NCBI GenBank assembly: GCA_035771175.1
Contig: CM069603.1
Coordinates: 14,174,286-14,238,285 of the forward strand
Origin: Paratinospora sagittata
Taxonomy: Eukaryota; Streptophyta; Magnoliopsida; Ranunculales; Menispermaceae
Direction of reading: 5' to 3'
Length of the DNA stretch: 64,000 nt
Part shown: positions 11,101-24,069 of the stretch, one piece after another
Layout: the number at the start of each line of letters is the position of its first letter
Position numbering within the stretch: the first letter of the stretch is position 1
The notes under the pieces: generated by a model
Told to the model about the DNA's origin: nothing
The model's input: only the letters and a program-made list of their open reading frames with translations
Database searches by the model: none
Made by a program: the position numbers and the translations under genes

Positions 11101-14100
11101 CTTAAAAAATAAATAAAAATAAACAAGACGGTGAAAAGGACAATCAAACCTGCTCCAGGCCTTGGTGATGAAAGAACTGCAACATCACCCTCCTTGAATG
11201 TCCATTTGCAATCATGCGTAGGAAGAACTATTACATCATACCATCCTAGAACCACAAATCAATTGAAATAATTCAGAAAGAAGAACAAATAAAATAGACA
11301 AAGTCCTAACAGAAAAGCGTTTGGCACGAATCCAATTAGCATGACAGAACAAATAATAAAAAAAAGTGATGATTTACTTGATTCCAAAAGTTACTATATC
11401 CATGATATGCAACCTTTCTCAACCATTTGTACAATTTAAACAGCTATCATGCAAGAAGAACATGAAATTAGATCAGGGACTAGCGTTTGGAAACAGTTAA
11501 TTCTTTCAGACTATTTTCTAGAGCATGGTTGCACCTTTTGATCAGCAATATATGAAACAAATCAAAGATCAAAGTAATTACAGAATCCCTTCCTCTGTCC
11601 CTCACCCCTTCTCCCCCCTCTCTTCCCAGTCAGAAAAAGAGTACAACTGCCATTGGTGCTACAATATTGAATATTTCCAACCAAAAAATCCATCTAGATT
11701 CACTTGCTAGGGACAATAGAGGAAAGAGGTAAGATTAAATTCTACACTACTTTAATGCAGAACCTAGAAAAGAAGAGCAGTGGACATAGAGATAGCGGAA
11801 AACCATCAAACTTAATATTCATGCAAAAATTAGACAAAAAAAAAAAATGAACAAAAATGTAAGAGCAAAAAAAAAAGGCTTAACAAAGCTATTATCAATG
11901 GTAGGTTAAAAATTAGCCACTTAGTAAGCAACTGCAGGTGCAAGTTAATTACCTCTTTCTCTTCTTTCCACATTTTTTATGCGGACCATTACATGCACAT
12001 CTCTCGAAACAGTTTCAGTTAACTCCTCCCAAGTGCTGTACAGTTGTGCTCGACATTCCTCAAAAAGTAGAGGTTCAAATACTCTAATGTACTCCTCTAC
12101 AGATTCAAATTGTCCAGGAACACATTGGAGCTCCATCTCCTCTGGTAATCAGAAACACTTGTTAAGATTAATATAAACTAACAAACCAAGAACTGCAAAT
12201 AAGACGCAAGGATATTAAAGCATGAAAGGACTAGCTGTGCATAACAATGGAAATAAAACCAGAAACAAAGTCTATCTTGTTTAACATATGTAGATCTCTC
12301 TGTTTCTTCTTTCTTTTTTGGTTTTCGCTTCATCTTGCTCTCATAAAGGCAGTAAGATATATACATAAATTTTTTTGGAAGGTAAAGATTAATAGTATTC
12401 AACCAAAAGGAAAGAATACAACCAAAACTAGGGGGACCTAGAGGCCTCCCTCAACACGATATTCAACACCTCTCTAGGGAGGTCCTGGGGCCTCAAAAAC
12501 ACTACAGCTGTTCCAATGAAGAGAGAGAACTTCTCAGCTAACTGGTTTGCTTCTTTGCTCACACAAGCAATCTCCCAGCTACACCTATCTGACAGGAGCC
12601 TCTCAACTTTGTGAAGACAGGCCCTGATAGGCTGATACTCCAGGGAGTGTCAATGGTGCGAAGAAGACTTTGCCATAAAATGGTAAAGCAAGATAAAATT
12701 TGGATTAGTATGTAACCTCAGCCATGGACAAAATCCAAAAAACCAATGCGAATTTTGCCCCTGAACAAAGTGCCAAAAATGGTAAAGCATATAACAATAA
12801 GCTACAAAAATAATTACACAGACTAAAACCAAAAATAGGCTAAACACTTAGAATACTTTCCATGTCATCAATACTTCGTCAGCAAGGTATTTTAAGGAAA
12901 TCCATTTAAGGTCAGTCCACCAACTCCTATATCTACATTTCCACTTTTCCTTTTACAAGGGACTTTTATTTTGATAGGTTTTTTAACATGGAATTTTCTG
13001 ACAAGAAAACAAATGAAATGTTATTACAGTCCTTATTATGATTAGAACAGGAAATAATGGGTCTATGCTTGAAGCAAACACAACTTTGAGAACTCAAATG
13101 GAACTATTTTCGTGACAAAAGTGATGGGTTAGTTCTCCACTGCCAATTGTTATATACACAGTACTTCGAATTAAAAAAGAAAAGCATCAATCAACAAAAG
13201 ATAAGACCAATTTGTGCATCCATGCACATGTATAAGTTCGACAACCAAGTGTAAAAAGAAATCATATGCAAGAAATCAACAGTCAAGGGTTGTCAGATGC
13301 AAGAAGCTAAAGGATCCAAACCTGGATGATGCCAGAACTTATCATTAGTCACCTCCCGCAATAGACGTTCAACAGATGTATCTGAATATTGTATATTATT
13401 AGCAGCTTGCTTCTTCACAGGAGGATGTTTTTTGCTCCCCACTTTTGGATCCACAGAGCCTTGACTTGACAAAGTGGGTTTCCTAGCTAATATAGGTGGA
13501 TTCTTAAGCTGCCTTGAATCAGCAACATGCTTCCATGATCCCTGCCTCGGAGTGGGGAGGGGATACACCTCCGATGAGAGATCGCTTGCACTATTTCCCC
13601 TTTTAGACCTAGCAGCTTGACTCCCCAGGTTCATGTCTCCATTAGATTCAGATTTATGGTCACTGTATTCCAAGGTAGTGCTTCCTTCATTACTTGTCAT
13701 GTCAGCTTGTTTCTGTTCCTTGATTGTAGGTGGACCCCTTTCCCCATTTCGTTCAGTTGGTGCAGGAGAAGTACGAATTTCCTTCAATGCACGGTTGGTT
13801 ACACTTGAAGAAGAAGGTTGCCTTCTTGGAGTTGAGGTTTTCATAGGACCAGCTTGCTTTACATCCTCCAAATTAAGAAACATTGTTTGTCTATTGCGTT
13901 TTTTACCTAGCATGGCCTCCCTTTGCTGATCAAGCTTATGCTTCTTTCCATTGTTATTTAAACACTTCAGAGCATGACTCACTTCAACGCCTTTGATTTC
14001 TTTTTGCTTCAAAACTGATGAAGACTCTTCCTGTCCTTCCATTGGTGTATCTCCTTTCACATTGCTTTCTGAGTTTCTGCTAGCATTTTGTGTCCGCTCA

Positions 14101-14759
14101 ACTAGCTCTGGATCCAATCCAGATGAAACATGACTACTGTTTTCATCCTTGACAATGCCTACAGCTTCATCATTGCTACCATCGGGAATTCTGCTACGAC
14201 AAGAGATAGTCTCAGCAGCCTTTTCTGCACTAGGAAGGTCATGTTTATCAGTCATTCCTTGCTTCTGTCCAGCTTCAAAATGACCAGTACTGGATCCATC
14301 TTGTTTACTGTTGCTTGTACTGCTACCAATTGCATCCATAGTACCATCCGCATCTGACCATTCACCTTCTTCTCTTTCCACTGCTTGAGCATCTGTGACC
14401 ATGGCACATGGAGCCAACATTGACATTGTTTTATTTTCTTCATCACAACCTAAAATCCGTGATGATGAAGTAGCATTGGTATCTAAATCATCTTCCTTCT
14501 TCTGCTTAACATTCTCTTCAGAACTATGTACATCTTTATTCCTGATAAATGGCTGGAAGCCAGAAACAGAAGGTGCATGGAAAAAAGCATGATTGTTTGG
14601 AATTCTTTGGGCATCTTCTGATGGTCTGACAACATCAGTTACATGAGAATTCAAAGGAAGTGTCCTTTGAGGCTGGATGCAGAAGGCACCATCACCCTCA
14701 TCATCCTCGTCGGTTGGGGGTTCATTGAGATCAAATAATAGCTTTCCTCGACTACCCAT
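8167..14759 (-). CDS. Sen1/senataxin-like superfamily-1 helicase (Upf1-like family)
   Basis: Seven coding exons, minus strand: 14759-13322, 12141-11953, 11245-11150, 11033-10871, 10716-10584, 10480-8714 and 8598-8167. They total 4218 nt (1405 residues plus stop); all introns are GT/AG and phases agree. The start is the ATG at 14759, giving MGSRGKLLFDLNEPP, the N-terminus I recall for plant members of this family; an upstream in-frame ATG at 14798 is less likely. Residues 1-480 are low-complexity, acidic and Ser-rich. Helicase motifs: GPPGTGKT (749-756), CAPSNAATDELL (motif Ia), DEAA (1027-1030), GDPQQLPAT (from 1052), QYRMHP, VDAFQGQERD (1218-1227) and RRMNVALTRAR (1248-1258). A coiled-coil-like insert sits between Ia and II. 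Known relatives unwind RNA:DNA hybrids and act in RNA processing or termination; activity here is inferred. The acceptor at 11033 is the least certain (alternative 3 bases away). Confidence 0.93.
12430..12657 (-). mobile_element. LINE RNase H fragment inside a helicase-gene intron
   Basis: On the minus strand a short open stretch reads ...RACLHKVERLLSDRCSWEI then ACVSKEANQLAEKFS. This matches the end of the RNase H domain common in plant non-LTR retrotransposons, where a V-x-REAN-x-x-A motif follows the helix. No other LINE parts, poly-A tail or TSD could be seen. It lies in the 1.18-kb intron between coding exons 1 and 2, in the sense direction of the gene. Confidence 0.55.
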
Positions 14760-16242
14760 CTCATATGTAAATGCATAAAAACTAATCTGTACTTCCAAAT
14801 AAAGCCACCTGATACTTTCCTTGAACTTATTTTAACCGAGAATGGACATAACATGCCAACAGTACAAGTCAAAAGAACAGTCTCAGTATTCTGAAGTCCT
14901 TAAATGACTTCCCAATGCATAGAGGTTTTCTGCAAAAAAAAACACAGAAAATATACACATATAAGCTCACGGAGAATGGGTAGAATGTGCAGAACAATTT
15001 CATAAACATACCTAAGACAGTATAGGCATACCAAGGAAAATTCAGGAAACAGCCTACTATCCACAATGTGCATCTACACTTGATATGTATGCAAAAAAAT
15101 AAAAATAAATAAATATATATAATGGAATATCCAAGCTTTAAAGTGACATCAGGCAGCAAAGTCCACGAAAAGAAAATTTTGGATCCAAAATCAACGGTTG
15201 AAACAAAAAAATAAATAAGGAACTATAATTATTTCTCTGCTCACAAGCTATAAAGAATGTTTAGTACTATTTTCTAGATGCTTTTCATAAACAGATCAAA
15301 CCAAACCATACGAGTAATCCACATGATTTACAGCATAATGAATGATTCGACAAACTCGGTATACAAGCTGGATGGGGTATAAATGGCTGAATGACCTCAA
15401 TTTCTAAAAGGATGTAATTGCTCAACAGTCCAACCTCACATACACATACAATTGGCAACAGGTGCAATTAAACCCATTGATCTAGTTTTACATATTCTCA
15501 GAGCAGCAAAATCATTGAGATGTAAAAATTACAATTATAGATAGATAGATAGTATATGTCTGATCATCACATATATATTGCATTAACTCAAGTAGTATTT
15601 AAATAATAAAACTACGCTAGACTCAATCTATAGACAATCCTTCAGCCATGAACAAAACCCCAATCACAATCCTAGGGCACAAATAGTTCAGCATTACATT
15701 GTAATAAAAATAACATCTTAGCATAAAACAACATCCAATCAAACCCTGGAATAACATACACAGCAGCATCAAAATGGAAAGCACCCACGACCACAACACA
15801 CTGCCCTCAATGGCAATCCTCAGAAACTAATCTATGGGCAAAACACAACATTCCTTTAGGGTTTCATAAATTAAGTCCAACTAACACATCAATCCCTCTC
15901 TAACTAGCACAAATCCCCAAAATTCATCATCAAAAACCTAGAAATCCGATCCCTCTAATGATGAATTCAGCAACGTAACGGCATCCAATCTTGGCCAGAA
16001 AAACAAATAGCAAATCTATCATTGACAACAAATCCAGAACAAGTAGGAAAAACACTACGATCTCAACCAAACAAACAACCTTCCGTACACAAATCGAACA
16101 TCAACCAAAAAACTACAGGTTCCGAAACCAGAGTGAAACAAAAACAGAAAAAGAAAAAAAGAAAAAAACGGAATCTTACCTCTCCAAAGCTCCGATCCTT
16201 GTAGAGAGAGAGAGAGAGAGAAACAGAGGGTTAGAGAGAGAG

Positions 16243-16276
<34 letters not shown>

Positions 16277-16280
16277 CACA
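14760..16280 (-). other. 5' UTR and 5'-UTR intron of the helicase gene
   Basis: A strong donor GAG|GTAAGATT lies at 16180/16179 and a pyrimidine-tract acceptor TTTTTTTGCAG ends at 14930, giving a probable leader intron of 14930-16179. The leader exons would be about 16280-16180 and 14929-14760. The acceptor choice is a judgement from the sequence; transcripts would decide it. Confidence 0.6.
16199..16274 (-). promoter_or_regulatory. CT-rich (GA/CT)n leader tract
   Basis: A nearly pure GA repeat on the plus strand, hence CT on the transcribed strand, lying between the TATA box and the leader-intron donor. CT-rich tracts near the start site are common in plant housekeeping genes. The ORFs across it are artefacts. 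Confidence 0.7.
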
Positions 16281-16310
16281 TATGAGGGGGAGAAGGGGAT
16301 GTGGTGACGG

Positions 16311-16319
16311 GTTTATATA
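16311..16319 (-). promoter_or_regulatory. TATA box of the helicase gene
   Basis: TATATAAAC on the minus strand, about 30-35 bp upstream of the CT-rich leader, placing a start site near 16280. It is the best TATA match upstream of the gene. Confidence 0.65.
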
Positions 16320-16320
16320 G

Positions 16321-17068
16321 GAAATATCGATTCCCAAAACGCCGGACCAAAACTCTTCCGGTCACCGTTAAAACTACTTCCGGCAAATCGACGGCCGTCT
16401 GTTTCTCTAATTTCATTATTTTATTATCCTTCCAAGGAAATAAATAAGTTTATGATCTTAACTAAGAGTCTTATTCCCTCTGTTATTTACAGCCAGTGCC
16501 ACGGAATTTTCGACATGACTAAACTGCACCCGTCCAAGCAGGTGCCTAGATCTTCGACTTTCGTAATGATTGCGGATAATGATTGAGGGCATTACTGACA
16601 TTTTATTAGAACCTTTGTTCAAATTGGTAAGCTCGTCCGATTTCGAGGGGGTCTTTTCCGGTGTAACCCAAGCGTACGGTAGAAACGCACTCCCCATATG
16701 ATGTTTCGACACGTAGCGTTCCGAAATATGAATGGGTCCAACGTTTTTTCTTGTCTTGGGATACAGCGACGGAGCTCCTGCACGCATCTAGCCAAGCATT
16801 GTAGTTTTCATGGGTTAGACTTTTTTTTTTTTTTTTTTTTTTTTCACGATTTCATGGGTTGGATTTTACTCTTGCACACCCCCTTCTTATTTACATTTTT
16901 CTAAAATTTGTTATACTTCTCCATCCCATGGAAAGTAAGGGTAAATTTGTGTATCTTTTTAAGGACCATTATTCCAATAAATATTCCACGCGGTAAGTTC
17001 TCGGGCCTCTTTTAGTGAAATCAAAAATATTATAAATATTAAATAGAAATTATCATATAAACATATTG
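16321..17068. other. Promoter-proximal and intergenic DNA
   Basis: Upstream flank of the helicase gene. It has relatively GC-rich stretches up to about 16790, then a 25-base T run at about 16819-16843, then AT-rich DNA up to the solo LTR. No gene recognised. Confidence 0.55.
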
Positions 17069-18988
17069 TGTCACGACGCCTATGATGTAGACTGACGTCA
17101 TGACCGGCACAGTATACTATATATTGTACATACTCATATACAGTATACAATACACTGTCAACATCAACAGACATTCACAATAATTCTCAATATACCACAA
17201 ATCAAATCAAATCAACTATATATATAGATGATCATTCCACTCACATTCATTCCACAAATTAAATTCTCACCTGATAAATATCTATGATCATCTCATTCTA
17301 TCATCCCAAGCATTATATACTATTACCACACAACCCATCTAGGTGATAGTATATCTATTGTATGTAATAATTATACATATCAAAATAACAACACATATAA
17401 CTTATTTCCTCAAAGCATACATACACATACCAGACGAAGGCTCACGTGATTATCACTCACGGATTTTTTCTTTTCCCTTCGACTCAATACCTGAAATATT
17501 GGAGGAAATGGAGTGAGCAAACAACAGCTCGGTGAATATAGTTCTTGACATGACAATCACATGCATTTTAGGAAACATGACATATCAAATCGATTTAAAA
17601 CATTTTAAAAGCACATATGCACCATTCATCAAAATAATATACGTGCACACAATATTGCTCATTCATAAATATGTTACCATCTCCCTCCTTCAAGGCAAGA
17701 GAGCGGGTCTAATCCTTGTATGGTAGTACAAGGTAGCCACAGTCTCTCATTACCCAATTCACAGTCATTTCAAGGATCGCAACCCTTGTTAGGACAGACC
17801 TACTGACAATGAGGACTCACAAAACCTCATCCGGGTCTAATTCCTAACGAAATGACATCATTACAAACTCCAATTGCTAAAATCAGTTTGCATGATCCAT
17901 AAAACTCAATGCATTATATATAAATATAACATGCATACAATCAAACATTTTATATGTGTACAATGCCATACAAGAACCAAATCAAGAAAACTATACTCAC
18001 AGTGGTTACACGGGGTTTCTAATCCAATATATCCGAGCAACAATAAACGTCAATCATAATTGCTTCCTCAAGAGTATTTATCCATGCACTTGAGCTCTCA
18101 ATTTAAACACTGAAATGAACCATAGATTATCATGAGAATCGTCATTTCAACTCACCACAACACTATTACTAACACGCAAAGTTTCTAGCTGGTTCAGCAG
18201 CTAAGATGGGGTTATTTCACCATGAAAATACATGTGAAAACATATGTCATATCCACAAATCATGTTCTTAACATCGAAACGTCCGGAATTCAGTTCTCTA
18301 CTATTCTATGATCTCAAACCGGAGTTTCATTAGATTCTAATTCCATTTTATTCATTGGATATGATCATAGTACTATTCACGTAACTGTTCAGGGAGTGTT
18401 TTCCAACCTTCTTAGCGGATTTTCATTCACGTTGGGTCAAAACCTCAATTGTTGAAAACGCCGTAAAATGACTCCCACAGCAAAAATTACTCTGCTAGAA
18501 TCATTACATCTAGCTTAGATATTAATTCCACAAAGAAATAAAGTGAAAATCACTTACCGCAGGTCCTGATTTAGCGCGAATTCCGCGTTTCCCATTTTTC
18601 TCCTTCTCCTTCTTCTCTCTGCCCGTTCTTTCATTTCTCTCGGTTCTTTTTTCTCTCTCTCTTTTCTCAGCGACTTTTTTTTTTATTTTTTTATTCTTTT
18701 TTGTCTTCTTTCCATATGAGTACTGTTCGCAAATGAACAGTAATGCATTTTTATTTTATTTTTTTCTTACTTCATTCCTCTTCTTCTTCTGTACACGCAA
18801 TCCACATGAGACATACACGTGTTGTAAATCGAGTTCTATTTAAAATCGCATTCCGAACTCACTTTTGACATTTTCAAGTTCATTTGACACATGTACACAT
18901 GGCTTTAAATATATTTATACGTATATTATACATCTCGATATACGCATACTTTAACATATATATTTAATTAAAATTACGGGGTATTCCA
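17069..18988 (-). mobile_element. Solo LTR, gypsy type, related to the one at 862-3615, minus strand
   Basis: On the minus strand it starts TGGAATACCCCGTAAT and ends GGCGTCGTGACA. Its ends and several internal blocks (the GGTCATGAC...GTCGTGACA end, the GAGCTGTTG...CTCACTCCATTTCC block, the TATATCGAGATGTATAAT block) match the 862-3615 element. It is shorter, 1920 bp, because of internal indels. Flanking 5-mers TATTG and TACTT are not identical, so the TSD is decayed or the ends have moved. Confidence 0.7.
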
Positions 18989-19003
18989 TACTTTCTTGAT
19001 GTT

Positions 19004-19053
<50 letters not shown>

Positions 19054-19868
19054 CTAATTTAATTATAAAAAATTTTAAAAAAAAATACCCACTACTCTAG
19101 TTGAGATGTAGCTTGAAATGGGTTATAGTTAGGTGACACATTTTTCATGCCACCATGCAATTCCTCATGGGATCACATCAAATTATTGGGTTTTAATGAC
19201 ATATATACAAATTCATAGAAAGAATGATTTCATACATAAATTTAATAGATGAATTTGAATTTTGACAAATAATTCTCTTAATTACTAGCTCGTTGATCGA
19301 GTTCTTTTAATTTATTAATATTCTCTTCTTATTCGTCTCCCCTTTCTTTTCTTTTTGTTTTATAATATTTTATCTTAAAATTAAAATGTATTTCACACGC
19401 CTTAAGTTAAACGTCTTGGAGTATCCGTTATGGCAACATATATATATCCACGTACTTTTATATGTATTGTAAGGTCAATACCTAGTATCATCACTTTTCC
19501 ATTAAGAGCTTACCAGTACTCATGTAATGGCTCAATATCAAACGCGTGTCGGAGAATTTTGGGCCCATCGGAAGTCAAGAACAAGTATTGATAGCTAGCT
19601 GAATTGTATTGCTTAGCGTCGTCCATCATGTACAAAGAGTTTATGCGATCGATCAACTTATAAACTTATAAATGTTTAACTTTTTTCGGTTCTTTTATAA
19701 ATACTTAATTGTATAAGCTCTATTAATGTTATAACGGGTTGGGTTAGATCGGGTTTGAGCCAAAATCTAACCCAATCCAAACAGGTGGAATTAGAAAAAA
19801 TGGAACTTAACCCAAACCAAATTAGTTTTTAAACTCAACCCAACTTGAACTAGTTCGGGTTGGTTATT
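18989..19868. other. Intergenic DNA with TA microsatellite
   Basis: Holds a TA repeat at about 19006-19050 and, from about 19725, alternating GGGTT/AACCC-rich sequence that resembles, in part inverted, the sequence at 21780-21900 on the far side of the next element. No gene recognised. Confidence 0.55.
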
Positions 19869-21527
19869 AATGCAATGTAATAAGAGTTGGAGTTTGTGAA
19901 AATCTTAAATTAATATTTTTATTTTAGGATACTTTGCTAATTTTAATAAATTTACTATTTCAGGAAAGTTTTGTTTTGAGTATGACTCGATATCAAAGAA
20001 TCTGATTTTGATTTTGTTTGTTGTTATGCGATATACATCGCGATATCTTTCTTCCTAGATAAGATTTAGGATATTTTCTATTATTGTTATTTTTAGTATT
20101 CGAGTCCATTTAGAAGTATATATTGTCGTAAATTTTGCCTATTTAAGGTCATTGTATGAGTTATTGGAATAGAGTTTAATAGAATTTGAGATTTTAGTAT
20201 TATTTTTCCTTTTTCCTCGATATTCTTTTGCATAGAGTTAGAAAATGTGTATTTATTATCTTCCCTATTCACGCCCTGCATCAGTTGGTATCAGAGGCGT
20301 TTATTCTTCCGCCATGCCTCCAAGAAGACGACAACAAGAAGCCCAACTCGAGGAAGTGAATAGACATGATGATTTCACATGGCTTGAGCGACAAATCGCT
20401 CTATAGACGGCGGGATTTGGGGAATAAGGTTAATTTCCCATAAGATCTTATCTTCTCTCCTACAATAACTGATTTAGATTTGAAAATCCTTTAGAGGGTT
20501 TCCATAACTCTTTTGATGTTTCTCCAATATTTGATGAATATACTGATGAAATTGAAAAAGAGGATGAGGTTGTAGCAGCAACAGATGAAGAACCTGAGTA
20601 TAATTGTGGAAATTATTTAATTGATGCGGAGGAATCCTTAGAGGGTGACATATTGGCCCATTGTTTGTATGTCGACGACTTTGCTTAGCACCTCGCGTGC
20701 ACGATAACTAGCTACAACATATCATCCAGTCAACTTACACTGTTGATGGTAAAATTAACGATATCGTGACTAATTCGAGTAGCTACAAGAACGTTGTTTC
20801 TAATGAAACAATACTGTAGACGTTGGGATTAGTGAAAAAGAAACATCCAAAGTCCTATAAGCTAGTGTGGTTGAAAAAGTGCACAAGTACTCATGATCGT
20901 TTGGCGAGGAATATTTAAAACTATAATGATGTTACTAATCGCAAGCGTTGAAAGGGTCGTTGAAAGCATAGTCACAAGCATCACCTGAAGTTATCAAGTC
21001 AAAACTTTATTTCATGGTCCTACCTCAAACGACGATGCTACAAATTTTCTAACTTGGGGAGAATGATGCAATGTGATAAGAGTTGAAGTTCGTGAAAATC
21101 TCAATGTTTTTCTATTTTATGATACTTTACTCATTTTAGTAAATTTACTATTTTAAGTAAATTTACTAATTTACTATTTTTGGTAAAATAACTATTTTAG
21201 GCAAGTTTTGTTTCGAGTATAACTTGATATAGAAGAGTCTGATTTTGATTTTGTTTGTTGCTACGTGATATGCATCGCTATATCTTTCTTTCTAGAAAGA
21301 ATTTAGGATATTTTCTATTTTTGACAAATTTTGCTATTTTTAGTATTTAAGTCGGTTTAGAAGTATTGTCATAGGTTTTGCCTATATTAAAGCTATTGTA
21401 TGAGTTATTGGAATAGAGTTTAATAGAATTTAAGATTTTAGTATTATTTTTTCTCTTTCCTTGGTATTTTTGTGAATCAACGAGTTAGAGAATATATGTT
21501 TATTGTCTTCCTTATTCACGTCCTGCA
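19869..21527 (+). mobile_element. Small non-autonomous LTR element (TRIM-like, gypsy-derived), TSD TTATT
   Basis: Two direct repeats, 19869-20280 and 21064-21527, share the TGATGCAATGTRATAAGAGTT start (the first copy has lost its TG), a long AT-rich body and the CACGYCCTGCA end. The 5-mer TTATT flanks both sides. A Met-tRNA-type primer site (TTGGTATCAGAGGCG) follows the first LTR and a purine tract (TTGGGGAGAA) precedes the second. The interior is only about 780 bp with remnants of gag and protease, so it cannot move on its own. Confidence 0.75.
20315..20940 (+). pseudogene. Decayed gag start and aspartic protease remnant
   Basis: A frame beginning MPPRRRQQEAQLEEVNRHDD near 20313 stops after about 30 residues. 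From about 20730 to 20900, segments such as VDGKINDIVTNSSSYKNVVS and KKHPKSYKLVWLKK match the layout of the Ty3/gypsy protease, in which a catalytic Asp-Ser/Thr-Gly should occupy the NSSS position. The catalytic aspartate is lost and several stops and indels interrupt it. Confidence 0.5.
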
Positions 21528-22493
21528 TTATTTAGTCATTCAAATAAAAATAGCTTGATTTTTTTTTTTTAAGATGATGGCTTCGACTTTAGGAAAAAAA
21601 AAAAACTTATTGTTGTTCATTGAAGCAAGGAAGAAGAAGAAAAAGAAGAAGAAGAAGAAAAAGAAAAACGAAAAAAGTAAAAACAAAGAAGAAGAACCGA
21701 AAAAAAAGAAACAAAGAAGAAGAAGAACTGGAGAAGAATAAAGGGCTTTAGGGTATAAGGGATTTTAGCATAAATGTTAGATTCGGTTTGATTCAGGTTG
21801 GATTGGGCTCCAAGGGTGTCAACCCTTGATTGAACCCAAATTGTTCAACCTAATCCAAATACCTAGATCAACCCAACTCAACCCATTATGTTCGGTTTTG
21901 TCAAGTTGGTCGAGTTGGCTTGCACTTGTATTTGATCTTGACACATTTCTAATAAATATATGTATATATATATATATATGTATTGTAAATAACTTGATTT
22001 CTAAGAAACTAATAGATTTATTTCAATGACTTAATCAACCAAAATGGTTGTGTGTACGTTTTAGCTTACCACACAAACAAAATCATAGGCATTAAGAATT
22101 TATGAATTAGTTGTTCATTTCTATCTCCTCATCCCACGAAATTATATATTGTGAGTAATTATGTAAACTGACTTGAACTCTCTTGATAAAAAATAATAGT
22201 AATTGCCAAAAAAAAAATAGTTGTACGTAAACGAAGGTTTTTATTTCTTTTAAATTCCTTTTTTTTTTTTCAAAAATGTTAAAGTGACCTAACATACATG
22301 CCCAACATCAGTCATGTACTAAGGGGTGAGTGGTTTTTTTTTTTCTTCTTTTTTTTTGTTTTATTCTGTTGATGCAGTGGTACATCACATTAGCTTGAGT
22401 CGAGTTGCTATTTTTTTTTAAAGCAACTCACACACAAGCAGGATTCAAGGGTATCAAGTTAATTGCTCATTTATGTATTTCTTTTATTACAAT
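21528..22493. other. Intergenic DNA with an (AAG)n-rich tract
   Basis: A purine-rich GAA/AAG imperfect repeat spans about 21625-21740, followed by the GGGTT/AACCC-rich block at 21780-21900. Short TA and poly-T runs occur near 21960 and 22330. No gene recognised. Confidence 0.6.
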
Positions 22494-22499
22494 TGTTGG

Positions 22500-22600
22500 A
22501 CAGAGTTGACCTGGACATCAGCAGAGCCTACCCGAGCATCAGCAGAGCTGACCTGGACATCGGCAAAACTGACCGGGACATTAGCAGAGCTGACTTGGAG
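22500..22600 (+). repeat. Short tandem repeat in the 5' LTR (AGCTGACCTGGACATCAGCAG type)
   Basis: About five copies of a 21-24 bp unit. The 3' LTR carries roughly twice as many copies (about 25400-25625), the main reason the two LTRs differ in length (965 against about 1100 bp). Confidence 0.8.
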
Positions 22601-23459
22601 TTCTAGAAAACATAGGGCATGTGAAGAAGTTGATGAGCCGAGGTGGCAAGGTAAACGTTGTGTGCGATGATACGACCGCAAGATCAGCTCATTCGGACCA
22701 GATTGAACTAAACCATGGAAATCGTCTGAGCTGACCTAGCGGGATGACATTTACAAAAATCCCGAAAATACGATCTTGGTGTTAGCTTGGCCCAACCAAG
22801 CTTAGTGCAGTCCTGTTTAAGGCTGACAGCTCAGCCTAGAGCAGAGCTGATCATTCCAGACGAAATAGAGAAGATTAGGGAGTTCTTCCTTGCACGCCAT
22901 ATCTTGAGGAATCCGAGGTAGCTGCACTCTCAAACACGGACTTCGACATAGAGACAGAATATGACTCCTCCTTCGAGACAAATCAGGAAAATAGGGATCA
23001 TCCGAGATGAGATAAGATTCTTACTTCGAGATGAACCAAAAAGATAGGGATCATCAAAGACATGATGAGATTCCTTCTCTAAGACTAACTCGGAATAGAT
23101 GAGCTCATCCAGCTCATCTCGACCAATGACGAGATGACACGTGGCACCATGCCTACTGGGCAGCTAGCCACTCCGGCTAGAAAACCTCCTCTATGAATAA
23201 GACCTACAACTCTCTTCATAAGGTACGTACAACTTTCTACAAGAGTTATTGTTATAGTCTTGAACAAGCTCTAACTTAGGCTTCGGAGGGTCTTTGGCCG
23301 ATACCACACCGGCGTTCCTTACGATAGCTCTATTGTTTTATCTCTTCTTCTCAAATCTAGCTGATAAACTCTCGTCGGAGCCGGAGAGTTCATACTTCCA
23401 AATATGATCATCTCCTACACATTCATTTACTTGGTGTTGCTTAGATTCTGCATCAACAT

Positions 23460-23700
23460 TTGGCTCCGCCTGTGGGAACGACTTATCAAGCCAATAACAA
23501 CTTTCCAGCAATGAGTCAAGAGGCAGATCCCCCATATCTGGAAGAGCTCCTAGTTTCACTAGAGCCCCCTAAGGCCCAGCGAGGGAGACTTCCCAAAAAG
23601 AAGAAGAGCTCTGCTCAGAAGTCCGTTCGAATCAGGAACATTAAGAAAAAGGTCGAGAAGATCTCTCAACTAGTGTTGGAACAGAACAAAGTGTTATGAG
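23460..23700 (+). pseudogene. Short gag-like leader ORF of the LARD element
   Basis: Eighty codons ending at 23699. The first in-frame ATG is at 23460, a second at 23511 (MSQEADPPYLEELLVSLEPP). The middle is lysine/arginine-rich (RLPKKKKSSAQKSVRIR). It resembles the basic N-terminal part of plant gypsy-type gag proteins only in composition. Downstream, the frame breaks repeatedly. Probably not functional. Confidence 0.35.
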
Positions 23701-24069
23701 CAGCTCTTCCTTCGTCATCACCACGACTTGCAAAGGTTCAAAAAGATGAAGAAAGTCATTGCCGGAATATCAACTCTCAACCAAAATCTGCAAAAAGCAG
23801 CAACAGACGTCTGAATGGATCAAAACAAAAATCTCTTTCCATAGGTGATCTTCACCACTCTTTGGAGGCAAAAAAGAAGGAGCACAAGTCTAGCTCTTTT
23901 CAAGTCCAATCAACAACTTTCGACACAAGATGACGAGAAGGAAAGTGACTACTACCTTGGGGATACGAGTCTTGCTAAAAAAATCCCCGAGAAGGGGCCG
24001 AATGCCCAAAGTAAACTGAAGTTCGAGCTCAAACCCGGATTATCGCCAGGAAGAAGGCTAAGGCTTACA

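Noticed and set aside
14759..14798. Upstream in-frame ATG at 14798 as the helicase start
   Set aside because: It adds 13 residues not expected in the family; MGSRGKLLFDLNEPP at 14759 is the conserved N-terminus.
16055..16416. Several short frames over the GA/CT tract
   Set aside because: Low-complexity translations of a simple repeat in the helicase leader.
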